From Clostridia bacterium (GTDB taxonomy: Bacteria > Bacillota > Clostridia > Oscillospirales > Acutalibacteraceae): DNA of 52,981 nt. The notes beneath the pieces are model-generated. The model was not told the DNA's origin. It searched no databases and saw nothing but the letters and a program-made list of their open reading frames with translations. This document shows, piece by piece, positions 21,444 to 29,558 of the stretch (position 1 is the stretch's first letter; every line of letters begins with the position of its first letter). Location of the stretch: positions 1-52,981 of the forward strand of contig JAFXGK010000024.1 in the NCBI GenBank assembly GCA_017513245.1, in the 5' to 3' direction. The translations under genes and the position numbers were made by a program.

Positions 21444-23975
21444 ATGAAAATGCTTGCTATCGACGGAAACAGCGTAATAAATCGCGCGTTTTACGGTATA
21501 AGACTGCTGTCAACTAAGGACGGCCGCTTTACTAATGCCATTTTTGGTTTTACCAATATTCTTCTCCACCTAATTGAGGAGCAACATCCCGACTGTATCG
21601 TCGTAGCCTGGGACCTTAAAAAGCCCACCTTCAGGCACAAGATGTACGACGCTTATAAGGCAGGTCGCCACGCTATGCCCGAGGAACTTGCGCAACAGAT
21701 ACCCATAATGAAGGAAATCATCACCCTGCTCGGTCACACCTCGATTGAATGTGAGGGCTTTGAGGCCGACGATATTTTGGGCACCCTTTCGCGTATCTGC
21801 GAAACGAGCGGAAACGAATGTGTTATTGCGACGGGAGACCGTGATTCGCTGCAACTCGTATCCGATACTACGCACGTTTTGCTGTCGGCTACCAAGGCAG
21901 GCAAGCCTGAAATCACCTGCTACGACACCGCCGCCATAAAAGAAAAATACGGCGTTACCCCCGACGGAATGATTGAACTTAAGGCTCTTATGGGTGACAG
22001 TTCGGATAATATTCCCGGCGTTGCAGGCATCGGTGAAAAGACAGCAAGTTCGCTTATTTGCACCTACGGCAGCATCGATTATATATACGAGCATCTTGAT
22101 GAACTCGAAATAAAGGACGGCGTTCGTGAAAAACTGCGCGCAGGCAAGGAAAGCGCGTTTTTGAGCCGAACACTCGGCACCATCTGCAAGACCGTTCCGA
22201 TATCGGCCGACACCGCATTTTACGCCGACAAGCCCCGAAATGACGCGGCTTTAATCGCCCTGCTCACCGATTTAGAACTTTACAAAATTATGGACAGGCT
22301 TTCGCTTTCGGCTACCCGCTCGGCCGCTGTTTGCGCCGAGGGCGAGTGTGTAAGCTGCGTTGACTTTTCGGATTTTACGGTTGGTAAGAACCTCGATATA
22401 CTGAATATCGATGAAAAAATATACCTCTCAAGCGGCACTCTTTGCACCGCAGCCGATATTGGCGATTGCCGCGCTCTGCTCGAAAACGCCGCCATAAACA
22501 AGCGCATTTTCGACTGCAAAAACTTTTATAAAAAATGCCGCGAAAACGGCATTTCACTGAAAAACGTAAGCTTTGACGCTATGCTTGCAGGCTATCTTTT
22601 AAGTCCTTCGGCCTCGAGCTACGACGTTGAGCGTTTAGCCGCCGAATACTCGGCTCCCCTGCCCCGAATCGACTGTGAGGACGAGTGGATGCGGCTCGCC
22701 GCGCTCCACAGCTCGGTTTGCGATACGCTGACCGAAAAACTTAATGAAAACAACCAGCACAGTCTTCTCACCGATATCGAGCTGCCGCTGGCACGCGTGC
22801 TGGCCGATATGGAATGTGAGGGTGTGCTTATAGACCGTGATGGCATTCGCGATTACGGCGAGGAGCTTGCCGAGCGAATTTCCCTCATTGAAAAGGATAT
22901 ATATTCGCTCGTGGGGTACGAATTTAACCTCAACTCCCCTAAGCAGTTGGGTGTTGCCCTTTTCGAGGACCTTGGTCTCCCTGCCAAGAAGAAAACAAAA
23001 AGCGGCTACTCGACCAACGCAGAGGTATTGGAGTCGCTTCGTTACGCGCATCCTGCAGTGTCGCTCTTGCTCGAATACCGTCAGCTTGCAAAGCTTAAAT
23101 CGACCTACTGCGACGGCCTTTTAAAGGTGGTTGAGGACGACGGCAGAATTCGCTCGACATTCAACCAGACCGAGACCCGTACCGGCAGAATAAGCTCCTT
23201 AGAGCCCAATCTTCAGAATATTCCCGTCCGCACCGAGGAGGGACGCCGACTGCGCCGATTCTTCCGTGCAAGGGAGGGCTATATGCTGTGTGACGCCGAC
23301 TATTCGCAGATTGAACTGCGAGTGCTGGCACATATGGCAAACGATAAAAATATGATTGCCGCATTCCAAAGCGGTATTGATATCCACACCTCCACGGCCG
23401 CTGAGGTTTTCGGCCTTCCCGTGGATATGGTAACCCCCGTTATGCGCTCGCGTGCAAAGGCGGTTAATTTCGGCATTGTTTACGGCATTGGCGCGTTTTC
23501 GCTGGCCAAGGATATCGGCGTTACCCGTGCAGAAGCCGACAGTTATATAAAGAACTATCTGCGAACCTATCCGCAGATTGACGAATATATGCATACTACC
23601 ATTGAGAACGCCAAGCGAGACGGTTTTGTCGTTACCGAGTTTGGTCGCAGAAGATATATCCCCGAACTCGCGTCCTCAAACGGTATGATGCGTGCATTCG
23701 GTGAGCGAGTTGCCCGTAATATGCCTATTCAGGGCACCGCCGCCGATATAATTAAAATCGCTATGATTCGCGTTCATAAAAGACTGAATGACGAAGGGCT
23801 GGATGCTCGGCTGATTCTTCAGGTACACGATGAACTGATTGTTGAGGCCAAGACAGAGCTTGCCGACCGCGTTTGCGAAATTCTCATAAGTGAGATGGAA
23901 AACTCGGCAAAAATGGCCGTAAAGCTCTCGGTTGACGCGGCAGCGGGCACCACCTGGTATGAGGCAAAGCAATGA
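21444..23975 (+). CDS. polA: DNA polymerase I
   Basis: 843 residues. The 5'-nuclease domain (1 to about 290) has MLAIDGNSVINRAFYG, ATGDRDSLQLV and IPGVAGIGEKTA. The 3'-5' exonuclease-like domain (about 300-470) lacks the acidic DxE metal residues of the active enzyme, so proofreading is probably absent, as in several Firmicutes. The polymerase domain has DYSQIELRVLAH near 620, RAKAVNFGIVYGIG near 673 and QVHDELIVEA near 793. It removes RNA primers and fills gaps in replication and repair. GGTGATG precedes the ATG. It overlaps the next gene by 4 nt (ATGA). Confidence 0.97.
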   Translation: MKMLAIDGNSVINRAFYGIRLLSTKDGRFTNAIFGFTNILLHLIEEQHPDCIVVAWDLKKPTFRHKMYDAYKAGRHAMPEELAQQIPIMKEIITLLGHTSIECEGFEADDILGTLSRICETSGNECVIATGDRDSLQLVSDTTHVLLSATKAGKPEITCYDTAAIKEKYGVTPDGMIELKALMGDSSDNIPGVAGIGEKTASSLICTYGSIDYIYEHLDELEIKDGVREKLRAGKESAFLSRTLGTICKTVPISADTAFYADKPRNDAALIALLTDLELYKIMDRLSLSATRSAAVCAEGECVSCVDFSDFTVGKNLDILNIDEKIYLSSGTLCTAADIGDCRALLENAAINKRIFDCKNFYKKCRENGISLKNVSFDAMLAGYLLSPSASSYDVERLAAEYSAPLPRIDCEDEWMRLAALHSSVCDTLTEKLNENNQHSLLTDIELPLARVLADMECEGVLIDRDGIRDYGEELAERISLIEKDIYSLVGYEFNLNSPKQLGVALFEDLGLPAKKKTKSGYSTNAEVLESLRYAHPAVSLLLEYRQLAKLKSTYCDGLLKVVEDDGRIRSTFNQTETRTGRISSLEPNLQNIPVRTEEGRRLRRFFRAREGYMLCDADYSQIELRVLAHMANDKNMIAAFQSGIDIHTSTAAEVFGLPVDMVTPVMRSRAKAVNFGIVYGIGAFSLAKDIGVTRAEADSYIKNYLRTYPQIDEYMHTTIENAKRDGFVVTEFGRRRYIPELASSNGMMRAFGERVARNMPIQGTAADIIKIAMIRVHKRLNDEGLDARLILQVHDELIVEAKTELADRVCEILISEMENSAKMAVKLSVDAAAGTTWYEAKQ

Positions 23976-24787
23976 GCAAGGTAATATTTATTTGTACGGG
24001 AAATACCTGCCGCAGTCCTATGGCGGCGGCGGTGTATAGCCGCCTTTGCCCCGATGACGAGGTTTTAAGCGCCGGCCTTTACGCCGACGGAAGTGAATAC
24101 TGTCATAAAAGCATAGCCGCGCTCGAAAGCATCGGCATTTCGCTTTCGGGAAATTCGAAACAGCTCGAGCCCGATATGCTCGACTGCGACCGTTTTTACG
24201 TTATGAGCGGGTCGCATAAGGCGGCGCTTTTGTCGGTCGGTGTCGCCGATGATAAAATAACCGTTTTAAACGTTTCGGACCCGTTTGGCGGCGATTTAGA
24301 GGTATATAAAGCCTGCCTTAAGGAGATTATCGGCAAGCTTTCTGCCCTGCTGGTTGCGGTACGTCCTATGACCGAAGCCGACACAGAGACGGTCGCAGAA
24401 TTAGAAAACACCTGCTTTTCGGAGCCGTGGTCGCAGCAGGGGCTCTTAGACTCGCTCGGTAGCGGTATACGCTTTGCGGTGGCTGATATTATGGGCAGAA
24501 TAGCAGGCTATATGGGCGTGCAGGTCACGCTCGACGAAGCCTACGTGACCAACGTGGCGGTCTTCCCCGAGTTTAGACGGCTTGGAATAGGCAACAAATT
24601 AGTGCAGGATGCCATCGGCTTCTGCGAAGAAAACGATATCGCTTTTCTAACGCTTGAGGTTCGAGAGAGCAACGCCAAGGCAATATCGCTTTATGAAAAC
24701 GCAGGTTTTGCGTACGTTGGCAAACGAAAAAATTTTTACAGCAATCCTAAAGAGGATGCTGTCTTGATGACGAAGGAGTTTAAGTAA
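23972..24787 (+). CDS. LMW protein-tyrosine phosphatase fused to RimI-type acetyltransferase
   Basis: 271 residues with two domains. Residues 1 to about 126 form a low-molecular-weight phosphatase with the CTGNTCRS loop (Cys8, Arg14) and the general acid in VSDPFGGD (Asp103), similar to arginine/tyrosine phosphatases such as YwlE. Residues about 129-271 are a GNAT acetyltransferase of the RimI type, with VRPMTEAD start, CFSEPWSQQ, YVTNVAVFPEFRRLGIG acetyl-CoA loop and LEVRESNAKAISLYENAGF. RimI acetylates the N-terminal alanine of S18 and often neighbours tsaD, as here. The reading frame is continuous, so this is a true fusion in the sequence. It is coupled to polA and tsaD. Confidence 0.88.
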   Translation: MSKVIFICTGNTCRSPMAAAVYSRLCPDDEVLSAGLYADGSEYCHKSIAALESIGISLSGNSKQLEPDMLDCDRFYVMSGSHKAALLSVGVADDKITVLNVSDPFGGDLEVYKACLKEIIGKLSALLVAVRPMTEADTETVAELENTCFSEPWSQQGLLDSLGSGIRFAVADIMGRIAGYMGVQVTLDEAYVTNVAVFPEFRRLGIGNKLVQDAIGFCEENDIAFLTLEVRESNAKAISLYENAGFAYVGKRKNFYSNPKEDAVLMTKEFK

Positions 24788-25798
24788 GTGATAATTTTGG
24801 GAATCGAATCCTCCTGCGATGAGACCGCAGCAGCGGTTCTTCGCGACGGACAGGTTTTATCAAATATTATTGCCTCACAGATTGAGGAGCATAAAATATA
24901 CGGCGGCGTTGTGCCCGAAATTGCATCGCGTCGCCATAGTGAAGCCATCTCGCAGGTGGTTGACAAGGCAGTAGTCGACGCGGGCATCACCTACGACGAC
25001 ATTGACGCCGTTGCCGTTACCTTTGCGCCCGGTCTTATCGGCGCGCTGCTCGTTGGCGTTAATTTTGCAAAGGGACTCTCAATGTCGCTCGGCAAGCCGC
25101 TTATCCCCGTGCATCATCTGCGCTCGCACGTGGCGGCCAACTACATAGAGTTTCCCGAGCTTAAGCCCCCGTTCCTTTGTCTTTTGGTTTCGGGTGGTAA
25201 CACCCATATTATTGAGGTTCGAGATTATACCGATTTTAATGTTCTCGGCCGCACGCGTGACGATGCCGCAGGCGAATGCTTTGATAAGACGGCTCGCGCT
25301 ATGGGCCTTTCCTACCCCGGCGGAGTTAACCTTGATAAAATTGCAACGGTGGCCGACACCGAAAAATACCGTCTGCCCACTCCCCACTCGCCCGACGGAA
25401 AATACGATTTTTCCTTCTCGGGACTTAAAACCGCGGTAATAAACCTGATACACAACGCCGAGCAGAAGGGCGCGGAAATCGACGTTCCCGTGCTGGCGGC
25501 AACGGTAAGGCAGAAGGTTTGCGATATACTTATCGACAAGACCCTCGCCGCAGCGGAAGAGGCCGGGCTTAAGACAATCGCCGTTGCAGGCGGCGTTTCG
25601 GCCAACAGCGAACTGCGCAGAAGACTTGAAGCGGAGGCGTTGAAGCGCGGATATAAATTTTACTGTCCTCCTCTTAAATACTGCGGTGATAACGCGGCGA
25701 TGGTTGCCATGCAGGCATTCCACGAAATAAAAAGCGGCAACACGGCAGGCGCCGATTTAAACGCCTACGCCACACTTCCTATTGATTATAGAAAATAA
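24788..25798 (+). CDS. tsaD: tRNA threonylcarbamoyladenosine transferase TsaD
   Basis: 336 residues, normal length. GIESSCDETAAAV at the start, the metal-binding HHLRSH near 110, LVSGGNTHI near 132, the LDKIA and FSFSGLKTAV blocks near 180-215, and AGGVSANSELR near 262 match the Kae1/TsaD family. With TsaB and TsaE it installs t6A at position 37 of ANN-decoding tRNAs. The start is GTG at 24788, immediately after the previous stop; the last gene of the polA unit. tsaB and tsaE are not adjacent. Confidence 0.95.
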   Translation: MIILGIESSCDETAAAVLRDGQVLSNIIASQIEEHKIYGGVVPEIASRRHSEAISQVVDKAVVDAGITYDDIDAVAVTFAPGLIGALLVGVNFAKGLSMSLGKPLIPVHHLRSHVAANYIEFPELKPPFLCLLVSGGNTHIIEVRDYTDFNVLGRTRDDAAGECFDKTARAMGLSYPGGVNLDKIATVADTEKYRLPTPHSPDGKYDFSFSGLKTAVINLIHNAEQKGAEIDVPVLAATVRQKVCDILIDKTLAAAEEAGLKTIAVAGGVSANSELRRRLEAEALKRGYKFYCPPLKYCGDNAAMVAMQAFHEIKSGNTAGADLNAYATLPIDYRK

Positions 25799-25808
25799 AA
25801 CAAAAAAA

Positions 25809-25841
25809 CAAACCCCACTCGGTTTCCCGAGCGGGGTTTTT
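25809..25841. terminator. Bidirectional terminator between tsaD and binding protein
   Basis: AACCCC-A-CTCGG and CCGAG-C-GGGGTT arms around TTTC, with TTTTTATTAT on the plus side and TTTGTTTTTTTG on the minus side. It serves both convergent genes. Confidence 0.8.
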
Positions 25842-25855
25842 ATTATAAGTATTAA

Positions 25856-27403
25856 TTACTTAACGTAAGAGGGCTTCTTCTGTGCGCGGCCAAGATACTT
25901 GTTAGCCTTGTTGCAAGCAGCCTTCATGGTTGCGCCGTACTCATCAAGAACGGTCTTGATGTTAGCAGCGGTGGTAGCAGAAAGCTTAGAAGTAAGGTTG
26001 CCGTAAGCGCTGGTGTCATAGTAAGTGAGGCAGCCGATAGCCATATTCTCTACGTGCTTCTTGTTAGCAGAGGTGATGTCCTGCCATACAGCATACATCT
26101 GATCATCCTCGAAGGTACCCTTCATGCTCTTGAAGGAGGTGTAATCGAAGGACTTGGGATCGATGAAGAAGCGGATGAAGTATACGCCTGCTTCAACGTT
26201 ATTAGCGCCCTTACCTACACCCCAAAGCTTAGCATTGGAGGGAGTTGCATTACCTGCAACGGGTACGCAGTCGATAACAGAAGGATCAGAAACAACGGTG
26301 AACCACTTTGCATCGATATACATACCGTAAGAAATAGCATCGAAGAGACCTACAGTACCGTTCTGGAGACCGGTAGAATCCCAACCGGTTACAAGACCAT
26401 CCTGATACCACTGAGCAAGCATCTGCTGATACTTAAGAACAGTAGAGTTAGAAAGGTTGCTGGTGTACTCCTTGCCGTTGTACTTAACGAAGTCAGCACC
26501 GGCTGCGAGCATGTAGGGGTTGGAGATGGTGTTGGTCTGGATGGAAACGCCCTTATAGGTGTTGCCCTTCTCATGAACCTTACGTGCGATGGAAGCTACA
26601 GCATCGGTGTTCCACTTGCCGGCCTTATAAAGGTCGTAAGGCATAGTGGTGATACCCATACCCTTTAACTTCTCAGGATAGTAGTAGGTTACGTAAGAAG
26701 TATCGTCGCAATACCAGGAACCTGCGGTAGAAACACCGTAGTAGTTACCGTTAATCTTGTACTGATCCATGATGTTCTTGTTCCAGAACTTATCGTCAAG
26801 ACGGAACATCTCTTCATCGATGGGCTCAAGAGAAGTGATAGCCCATGCCGGGAAATTAGATGCACCGAGGTTTACAACGTCGGGAGCATCGCCGGAAGAG
26901 ATAAGGGATGCAAGCTTGGTTGCATAAGCTGCAGAGTTGTTCGGGGTGGTAATAAGGTTAACCTTAATGCCGGTCTTCTTTTCAAATGCCTCAACGAGAG
27001 CGGTATCTACCTTCTGGGCATCACGCCATAAAAGAACGTCAACGGTAGAACCCTTTACGCTGGCAGGAATGTCAGAATAGGGATCTGCAGCGAAGGTGTA
27101 TTTACCTTTCTTGCCGCCTTCATCCTTGCCTTCGTCCTTGCCGCCGCCCTGCTGGCCGGCAGAAAGCTTACTGCTGGTGTCGCCACCGTCGGTAGCATTG
27201 TTACCGTCTTCAGGTGTGGTATCCGGAGCTTCGGTCTGGCACTCGGGACAGTTTGTAAACTGTTCAGTTGCTTCATAACCGCAGTTTCCGCATACGTAAA
27301 TCGAACCACTGGCTTCCTGCTTTTTGCCGCAAGCAGCAAAGAGGCAAGCCATCATTGCGATAGCGAGAAAAAGCGAAGCAACTTTAATTACTTTTGCATT
27401 CAT
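25856..27403 (-). CDS. Sugar-type solute-binding lipoprotein with zinc-ribbon-like N-terminus
   Basis: 515 residues. The lipobox LFAAC places the lipid anchor on Cys25. Immediately after it, CGNC (38-41) and CPEC (52-55) form a zinc-ribbon or rubredoxin-like knuckle pair, then a low-complexity Gly/Lys/Asp/Glu linker to about residue 102. The rest is a family 1 binding protein (STVDVLLWRDAQKVDTALVEAFEKKTG near 117, SGDAPDVVNLGA near 165, WGVGKGANNVEAG near 400). It should bind an oligosaccharide outside the cell for the permeases upstream. It has its own promoter, separated from the permease operon by a terminator, which allows higher expression. The start at 27403 has GGAGGG upstream. Confidence 0.85.
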   Translation of the reverse strand: MNAKVIKVASLFLAIAMMACLFAACGKKQEASGSIYVCGNCGYEATEQFTNCPECQTEAPDTTPEDGNNATDGGDTSSKLSAGQQGGGKDEGKDEGGKKGKYTFAADPYSDIPASVKGSTVDVLLWRDAQKVDTALVEAFEKKTGIKVNLITTPNNSAAYATKLASLISSGDAPDVVNLGASNFPAWAITSLEPIDEEMFRLDDKFWNKNIMDQYKINGNYYGVSTAGSWYCDDTSYVTYYYPEKLKGMGITTMPYDLYKAGKWNTDAVASIARKVHEKGNTYKGVSIQTNTISNPYMLAAGADFVKYNGKEYTSNLSNSTVLKYQQMLAQWYQDGLVTGWDSTGLQNGTVGLFDAISYGMYIDAKWFTVVSDPSVIDCVPVAGNATPSNAKLWGVGKGANNVEAGVYFIRFFIDPKSFDYTSFKSMKGTFEDDQMYAVWQDITSANKKHVENMAIGCLTYYDTSAYGNLTSKLSATTAANIKTVLDEYGATMKAACNKANKYLGRAQKKPSYVK

Positions 27404-27433
27404 TTTTGTAAAACCCTCCAATTATATTTTTTT

Positions 27434-27452
27434 GTCCGCATTGCGGGCGGAC
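27434..27452 (-). other. Leader hairpin of binding lipoprotein mRNA
   Basis: GTCCGC and GCGGAC pair around 7 nt inside the leader, with an A-rich tract before the GGAGGG ribosome site. On the mRNA no T-tract follows, so it is more likely a stabilising 5' hairpin than a terminator. Confidence 0.45.
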
Positions 27453-27468
27453 GCCGTTTTACAAATGT

Positions 27469-27497
27469 ATTATACAACAATTTTTACATAAATGCAA
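27469..27497 (-). promoter_or_regulatory. Sigma-A promoter of binding lipoprotein gene
   Basis: TTGCAT (27497-27492), 17-nt spacer, TATAAT (27474-27469) on the minus strand. Predicted start near 27462, leader about 60 nt. Confidence 0.7.
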
Positions 27498-27554
27498 TGA
27501 TTTTATATAAAAATAGCGCGAATATTTTATTAAAAATATGTAAATTCACAAAAA

Positions 27555-27590
27555 TAAGAAAAGACCGCATTCCGAAAAAGAATGCGGTCT
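27555..27590 (-). terminator. Terminator of the permease operon
   Basis: GACCGCATTC (27563-27572) and GAATGCGGTC (27580-27589) around a T-rich loop on the minus strand, followed by TTTTCTTATTTTT. It closes the seven-gene operon that starts near 38841. Confidence 0.85.
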
Positions 27591-27599
27591 AATATTATG

Positions 27600-28613
27600 T
27601 TAACCTACGATACCTACGCGGTCGATACTTGCAATGAACTGCTTCTGAAGTATTGCATACATAAGAAGCATAGGCGCTATAAAGAGCAAGCAGCCTGCCA
27701 TTGTGGGACCGAGCGACTTTTCATAGGCGTAGCCCATGCCCTGAAGGACACCGGTAATACCGTTTAGCGAAACGGCCAACGGGAAGTCCTGATTGAAGAA
27801 CATGATGGACTGGTAGTAATCGTTCCAGTACCAAATTATTGCGAAGATGGTAACTGTTAAGAATACAACGCCGGAAGACGGAATAACAACACGTAAGAAG
27901 GTCTTGAACGGGCCGGCACCATCGATCCAGGATGCTTCTTCGAGCTCCTTGGGGAGGCCGAGGAAGAACTGACGATAGATGAAGATAAACAGACCTGAGC
28001 GGATACCTACACCAAACAGAGCGGGCAGGTAGAACGCCAGCGGCGAATTGATAAGGTTTGTGGGAATAGCGAGTTCGGGATTTCCAAACCAGCCGCCGAT
28101 GGGACCTACAATATTGTCGTTAATGAAGGGGATTACACCGCCGAGTTCGAAGAAACGGTAGTTCAGGTAAGAAGGTATTATGTAAACCTGTACCGGAACG
28201 ATAGCGGTAAGAAGAACTATACCGAAAAGAAGGCCGTTTTCCTTAAACTTGAAGCGAGCAAGACCGTAAGCAACCAACGAGCAGGATGCAACCTCGAGCA
28301 ATGCCGAGAATACGCACTTGTAAACGGTATTCCAAAGAGCTTTGAAATAACCCATTGCTTCGACCGCAACCGTATAGTTGGATGCTGTAAAGTGTTTGGG
28401 AACCCATACGATACTGGGGTCGTAAAGGTCAACACGCGAAATAAGCGAGTAGCTTATCATCGAAAGAAGCGGGTAGATAATAATGTATCCAACCGAAAGA
28501 AGGAAGAAGATTCTGAACGCTTTAAATATCCAGCTTCCTACCTTACTTGCCGCTTTCTTGCGCTGGAGGGGGTCGTTCTTATAGGCTTTAAGATCAATAG
28601 ATTTAAAATTCAT
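27600..28613 (-). CDS. Carbohydrate ABC permease, MalG type (pair 2)
   Basis: 337 residues with six predicted membrane helices and the ATPase-contact loop EEASWIDGAGPFKTFLRVVIP near residue 240. MalG-type permeases of the CUT1 class import di- to oligosaccharides with a MalF partner. Longer than many family members because of an extended loop (VIPFINDNIVGPIGGWFGNPE) near 185. AAGGAGG precedes the ATG. It pairs with the permease at 28629. Confidence 0.9.
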   Translation of the reverse strand: MNFKSIDLKAYKNDPLQRKKAASKVGSWIFKAFRIFFLLSVGYIIIYPLLSMISYSLISRVDLYDPSIVWVPKHFTASNYTVAVEAMGYFKALWNTVYKCVFSALLEVASCSLVAYGLARFKFKENGLLFGIVLLTAIVPVQVYIIPSYLNYRFFELGGVIPFINDNIVGPIGGWFGNPELAIPTNLINSPLAFYLPALFGVGIRSGLFIFIYRQFFLGLPKELEEASWIDGAGPFKTFLRVVIPSSGVVFLTVTIFAIIWYWNDYYQSIMFFNQDFPLAVSLNGITGVLQGMGYAYEKSLGPTMAGCLLFIAPMLLMYAILQKQFIASIDRVGIVG

Positions 28614-28628
28614 ACAAACGGCACCTCC

Positions 28629-29558
28629 TTAATTCCAACGTCTCGCACAAATCCTGTTGTAGAGGAAGAGTACGGCAGCGGTAATTACACCAACGATCGC
28701 AAAGAACATCCACATCATGGCAGAGCTGTGATAGTAGTTCTGGTTCATGTTCATGAGGTTGTAGGCCTGGGTCATAACGGGGTCGGTCGTTTTGGTGAGC
28801 AGGTCGATGATGGTGTAAATGATTACGAGCAAGAGTGTGTTCGAAACCATCGGAAGAGTGATATACCAGAATTCTTCCCAGCTGGTAGCGCCTTCAACCT
28901 TCGAAACCTCGTAAAGCTGTTCCGGAATGGTCTGCAGGCCTGCGATGAAGAGAACTATCTGTACGCCGCAATCCCAAAGAAGGTTAAATATCATATTGAT
29001 GTATTTAGCCATCAGTTCGGTTATTTCCGCAGGGAAATTGAGCGAATTAAGTACTCCCTCGAAGTCGATACCGCCGCTGACATATGCGTTGGAGGCATCG
29101 GTCGAAAGCTGGATGATGGGGTTCTGGTTACCACCAACGGACTGGGTTAAGAACTCCATTACAACACCGGTAGCAATGATAACCGGTAAGAAGTAAAGCG
29201 AACGGAATAATACTCTTCCCTTGAACTTCTGATTAAGTACGACAGCGAAAATGAAGCTGACGATAACGATAATCGGAAGCGAATAGGTGAAGTTTGTAAG
29301 TGACGTTGTAAGGTTATCTACAAACTTCGGGTCCTCGTTTAGTATGTACTTGAAGTTCTCAAGGCCTGTAAAGTAGGTTGTGATACCCTCGATAGGATCA
29401 AGCCAAACTTCTGTGAACGAGTACCAAATGGACTGTCCGATAGGAACGAGGAAGAACAGAATTATACCAATTTCCCACGGGAGCACGAACATACGACCGT
29501 AAAGACTCTTTTTAGATTCAATACCGCGTACGCGTCTTTTCTTTCCGAGCTTAGCCAA
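28629..29558 (-). CDS. Carbohydrate ABC permease, MalF type (pair 2)
   Basis: 309 residues, six predicted helices, starting KKSLYGRMFVLPWEIGIILFF as in other CUT1 MalF proteins. The ATPase-contact loop reads SKVEGATSWEEFWYITLPM near 218, with the usual EAA shifted to KVEGA. The start is a TTG at 29558 with GGGGGG upstream, overlapping the end of the DUF5696 gene by 8 nt, so its translation is coupled. Confidence 0.88.
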   Translation of the reverse strand: MAKLGKKRRVRGIESKKSLYGRMFVLPWEIGIILFFLVPIGQSIWYSFTEVWLDPIEGITTYFTGLENFKYILNEDPKFVDNLTTSLTNFTYSLPIIVIVSFIFAVVLNQKFKGRVLFRSLYFLPVIIATGVVMEFLTQSVGGNQNPIIQLSTDASNAYVSGGIDFEGVLNSLNFPAEITELMAKYINMIFNLLWDCGVQIVLFIAGLQTIPEQLYEVSKVEGATSWEEFWYITLPMVSNTLLLVIIYTIIDLLTKTTDPVMTQAYNLMNMNQNYYHSSAMMWMFFAIVGVITAAVLFLYNRICARRWN

